The notes beneath the pieces were generated by a model. That model was not told where the DNA came from. It did not search any database and worked only from the letters and a program-made list of their open reading frames with translations. The translations under genes were made by a program, and so were the position numbers. A stretch of DNA of 64,000 nucleotides from DAOPZC01 sp035353175 (GTDB lineage: Bacteria > Verrucomicrobiota > Kiritimatiellia > RFP12 > UBA1067). The stretch spans positions 1 to 64,000 of the forward strand of contig DAOPZC010000005.1 in the NCBI GenBank assembly GCA_035353175.1. Reading direction: 5' to 3'. Below, piece after piece: positions 62,471 through 64,000 of the stretch (position 1 is its first letter; each line of letters begins with the position of its first letter).

Positions 62471-62556
62471 TGGTGCCAGGAGAGGGAGTCGAACCCTCAC
62501 ACCCTTTCGGGCGGCAGATTTTGAGTCTGCTGCGTCTGCCATTTCGCCACCCTGGC
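62471..62556 (-). tRNA. tRNA-Leu(CAA)
   Basis: An 86-nt class II tRNA with a long variable arm. Acceptor GCCAGG pairs with CCTGGC, followed by A and an encoded CCA. The anticodon stem GCAGA/TCTGC closes the loop CTCAAAA, giving anticodon CAA. T-arm contains GGTTCGACTCC. Seven bases separate it from tRNA-Gly upstream. Confidence 0.93.
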
Positions 62557-62563
62557 TTGGGTT

Positions 62564-62637
62564 TGGAGCGGGCGAAGGGAATCGAACCCTCGTAACCAGC
62601 TTGGAAGGCTAGCACTCTGCCATTGAGTTACGCCCGC
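62564..62637 (-). tRNA. tRNA-Gly(UCC)
   Basis: A 74-nt tRNA. Acceptor GCGGGCG pairs with CGCCCGC, then T and an encoded CCA. The anticodon loop CTTCCAA gives TCC. D-arm contains GTAACTCAATGGCAGAG and T-arm GGTTCGATTCC. First of a two-tRNA transcript. Confidence 0.95.
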
Positions 62638-63110
62638 AAAAAAACGTGTGAATTACTTTATCGTTTTCTCCCGTTCGGGTCAATAGTGCAGAGGGGGAAA
62701 GCGCACATTTTATTTTCACGGCTCGGCGACAGAAAGTCGCGGTGCGACATTCTGGCCGTGCCGCGGGCCTGAATTCCGGCGCCGGAGAACGAGATTCCAT
62801 GCGGAAGTCGGTCTGGTACGGGGGGGTACCTGTCGCCCCGCGGGTTTCAGCCGGTCGTCTCCGGGCGCGTAATGGGCGCATCCCCGATTCGGTACACGTC
62901 CGCTCCGCATCGCCCCGGGTTGGTGTCCCGCCATCAGGCGGTCCGGGCTGTGTCGGCCGACTGAAGTCGGTACACCAGCCTTGTTCAAGCGATCAGTCAG
63001 TGAATCGGGGATGCGCCCCGCGCAATTAGGCATGGAAAATGCGGTCAATATCCGGTAACATACAGGTCCATTGTCGAAAACAGGACTTTTTTCTTGAAAG
63101 GTGTGCCTTC
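62638..63110. other. 473-base non-coding stretch with repeat copy 2
   Basis: Upstream of tRNA-Gly and of the PilB-like gene. Holds the palindromic element at 62874-63018. No gene is supported; minus-strand frames here run through the repeat. AAAGGTG precedes the 63111 start. Confidence 0.5.
62874..63018. repeat. Copy 2 of the dispersed palindromic element, with 17-bp terminal inverted repeats
   Basis: The ends GGGCGCATCCCCGATTC (62874-62890) and its exact complement (63002-63018) form a perfect 17-base terminal inverted repeat. Inside are two smaller hairpins: CCGCC..AGGCGG (62929-62942) and CCGACTGAAGTCGG (62957-62970). Copy 1 is at 15728-15864. Confidence 0.88.
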
Positions 63111-64000
63111 ATGGCCGGTCAGGCGGATGCTTTTGCGGCGCTGATTTTGAAGCGTACGGGCTTTTTCACCGATTTCCAGATTTCCCAGGTGTTGGCGGCA
63201 GACCGGTCCGATGGCTTGGGCGTGGTGGGGGCGGTCGTGCGGCTGGGAATCGCCCGCGAAGACGATTTCCTTAAGAAAATGGGGGAGATCCTCGGGTTCG
63301 CGTACACCGAGCTGGCGGAGGCCCGTCCCACGGACGAGGCGATCACCAAGCTTCCGGCCCGTGCGGTCTACCAGTATAACGTGCTTCCCTTGGCCGTGGA
63401 AAACGGGGTCTTGACGGTCGTGACGTGCGATCCGTTCAACACGGGCATGACCGACGGGCTGCGGCTGGCGGCGGGATGCCCGGTGCGGGTGACGCTCAGC
63501 CCGAGCGAGGAGATCAACAAGGCGATCCAGAAGTATTACGGCGTGGGCGCGGACGCGATCGAGAAGATGATCGAGGACGGGCGCTACGCGGTGGATACGG
63601 ATCTGGCCTCCATTTCCAAGATCGACGTGAACGAGATCGGGGCCGAGGCGTCGATCGTCAAGTTCGTGAACCAGATCATCTCGGAAGCGGACCGCCAGGG
63701 CGCGACGGATATCCACGTGGAGCCGATGGAGGACGAGCTGCGCATCCGGTACCGTATCGACGGCATGTTGCACAAGGTGGACGTGCCGCCGCAGCTGAAC
63801 CGTCTGAAGGCCGCCATCATTTCCCGCATCAAGGTCATGGCGAACTTGGATATCGCCGAGAAGCGTCTGCCGATGGATGGACGCATCGGCGTGCGCCTGA
63901 ACAATGACGACATCGATATCCGCGTGTCGACCATGCCGACGGCCTATGGCGAGTCCATCTCGCTGCGTCTGCTGCAGAAGGCCGGCAATTTCGTCAAGCT
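63111..64000 (+). CDS. PilB/GspE-type secretion ATPase (cut by window end)
   Basis: The frame is open from the ATG at 63111 to the end of the window (296 codons seen). The N-terminal ~150 residues form an MshEN/T2SSE-N domain. The start of the ATPase domain is clear: SIVKFVNQIISEADRQGATDIHVEP is the family's N2 signature, followed by RYRIDGMLH, AEKRLPMDGRI and RVSTMPTAYGES. Walker A lies beyond the window. PilB/GspE hexamers power type IV pilus or type II secretion assembly on the cytoplasmic side. Ribosome site AAAGGTG precedes the start. Pilus or secretion genes probably follow. Confidence 0.9.
   Translation, partial: MAGQADAFAALILKRTGFFTDFQISQVLAADRSDGLGVVGAVVRLGIAREDDFLKKMGEILGFAYTELAEARPTDEAITKLPARAVYQYNVLPLAVENGVLTVVTCDPFNTGMTDGLRLAAGCPVRVTLSPSEEINKAIQKYYGVGADAIEKMIEDGRYAVDTDLASISKIDVNEIGAEASIVKFVNQIISEADRQGATDIHVEPMEDELRIRYRIDGMLHKVDVPPQLNRLKAAIISRIKVMANLDIAEKRLPMDGRIGVRLNNDDIDIRVSTMPTAYGESISLRLLQKAGNFVK

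Noticed and set aside
63425..63907. Plus-strand frame of 160 codons inside the PilB-like gene
   Set aside because: Out of frame with the clear ATPase motifs and rich in Arg/Gly, a shadow.

Overview
The window reads as a high-GC bacterial chromosome of the PVC superphylum, most likely Kiritimatiellota or a close Verrucomicrobia/Lentisphaerae relative. This rests on gene content, not on a marker-gene search: Tat-exported Gfo/Idh/MocA oxidoreductases, many secreted glycan-active proteins (BNR sialidase, GH42-like, GH127, heparinase-II/III-like), a PD40/multi-haem protein of the hydrazine-synthase-alpha-like type, LVIVD-repeat protein, XylR-like AraC regulator and an orphan HydE. No rRNA, prophage, insertion sequence or CRISPR array is visible.

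Layout: (1) 1-2955, tail of an unknown protein, then a secreted helical protein and a sialidase-like protein. (2) 3109-7241, L-lactate dehydrogenase and PCMT facing a secreted c-type-haem protein. (3) 7242-15575, an XRE regulator with a decayed ImmA domain, MFS transporter, PGM-like metalloenzyme, ferritin, and a minus-strand folD / unknown / nudC run. (4) 15576-18052, one copy of a palindromic repeat and an LVIVD protein. (5) 18252-20333, an integron gene-cassette array with four attC sites, including a RelB/YoeB toxin-antitoxin cassette, and no integrase in view. (6) 20407-28987, a GH42-like enzyme, a heparinase-like enzyme and SMC. (7) 29045-39075, nine closely packed minus-strand genes (two Tat-exported MocA oxidoreductases, FAD oxidoreductase, ROK and PfkB kinases, SIS isomerase, HAD phosphatase, a DHS-like protein, a secreted TIM-barrel protein) that look like one sugar-acquisition and processing operon, with a divergent XylR-like regulator at 39275 and a paired palindromic site placed just upstream of the operon promoter. 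(8) 40476-50845, a large secreted protein, DEAD-box helicase, glycerol dehydrogenase, GH127 arabinofuranosidase and a cell-wall amidase. (9) 50998-58442, a 2108-residue secreted protein and hydE. (10) 58987-62158, a lower-GC three-gene island of unknown function next to tRNA-Leu(CAA) and tRNA-Gly(UCC). (11) 62874-63018, a second copy of the palindromic repeat, then the start of a PilB/GspE ATPase cut by the window end.

How it fits together: most of the window supports growth on complex glycans. Secreted sialidase-, galactosidase-, lyase- and arabinofuranosidase-type enzymes would release sugars, and the nine-gene operon would oxidise, phosphorylate and isomerise one of them under the AraC-type regulator. 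LDH, glycerol dehydrogenase and HydE are consistent with fermentative anaerobic metabolism. The most unexpected items are the cassette array, the tRNA-flanked three-gene island, the heptose-like kinase/isomerase/phosphatase set inside a catabolic operon, and the giant secreted protein.
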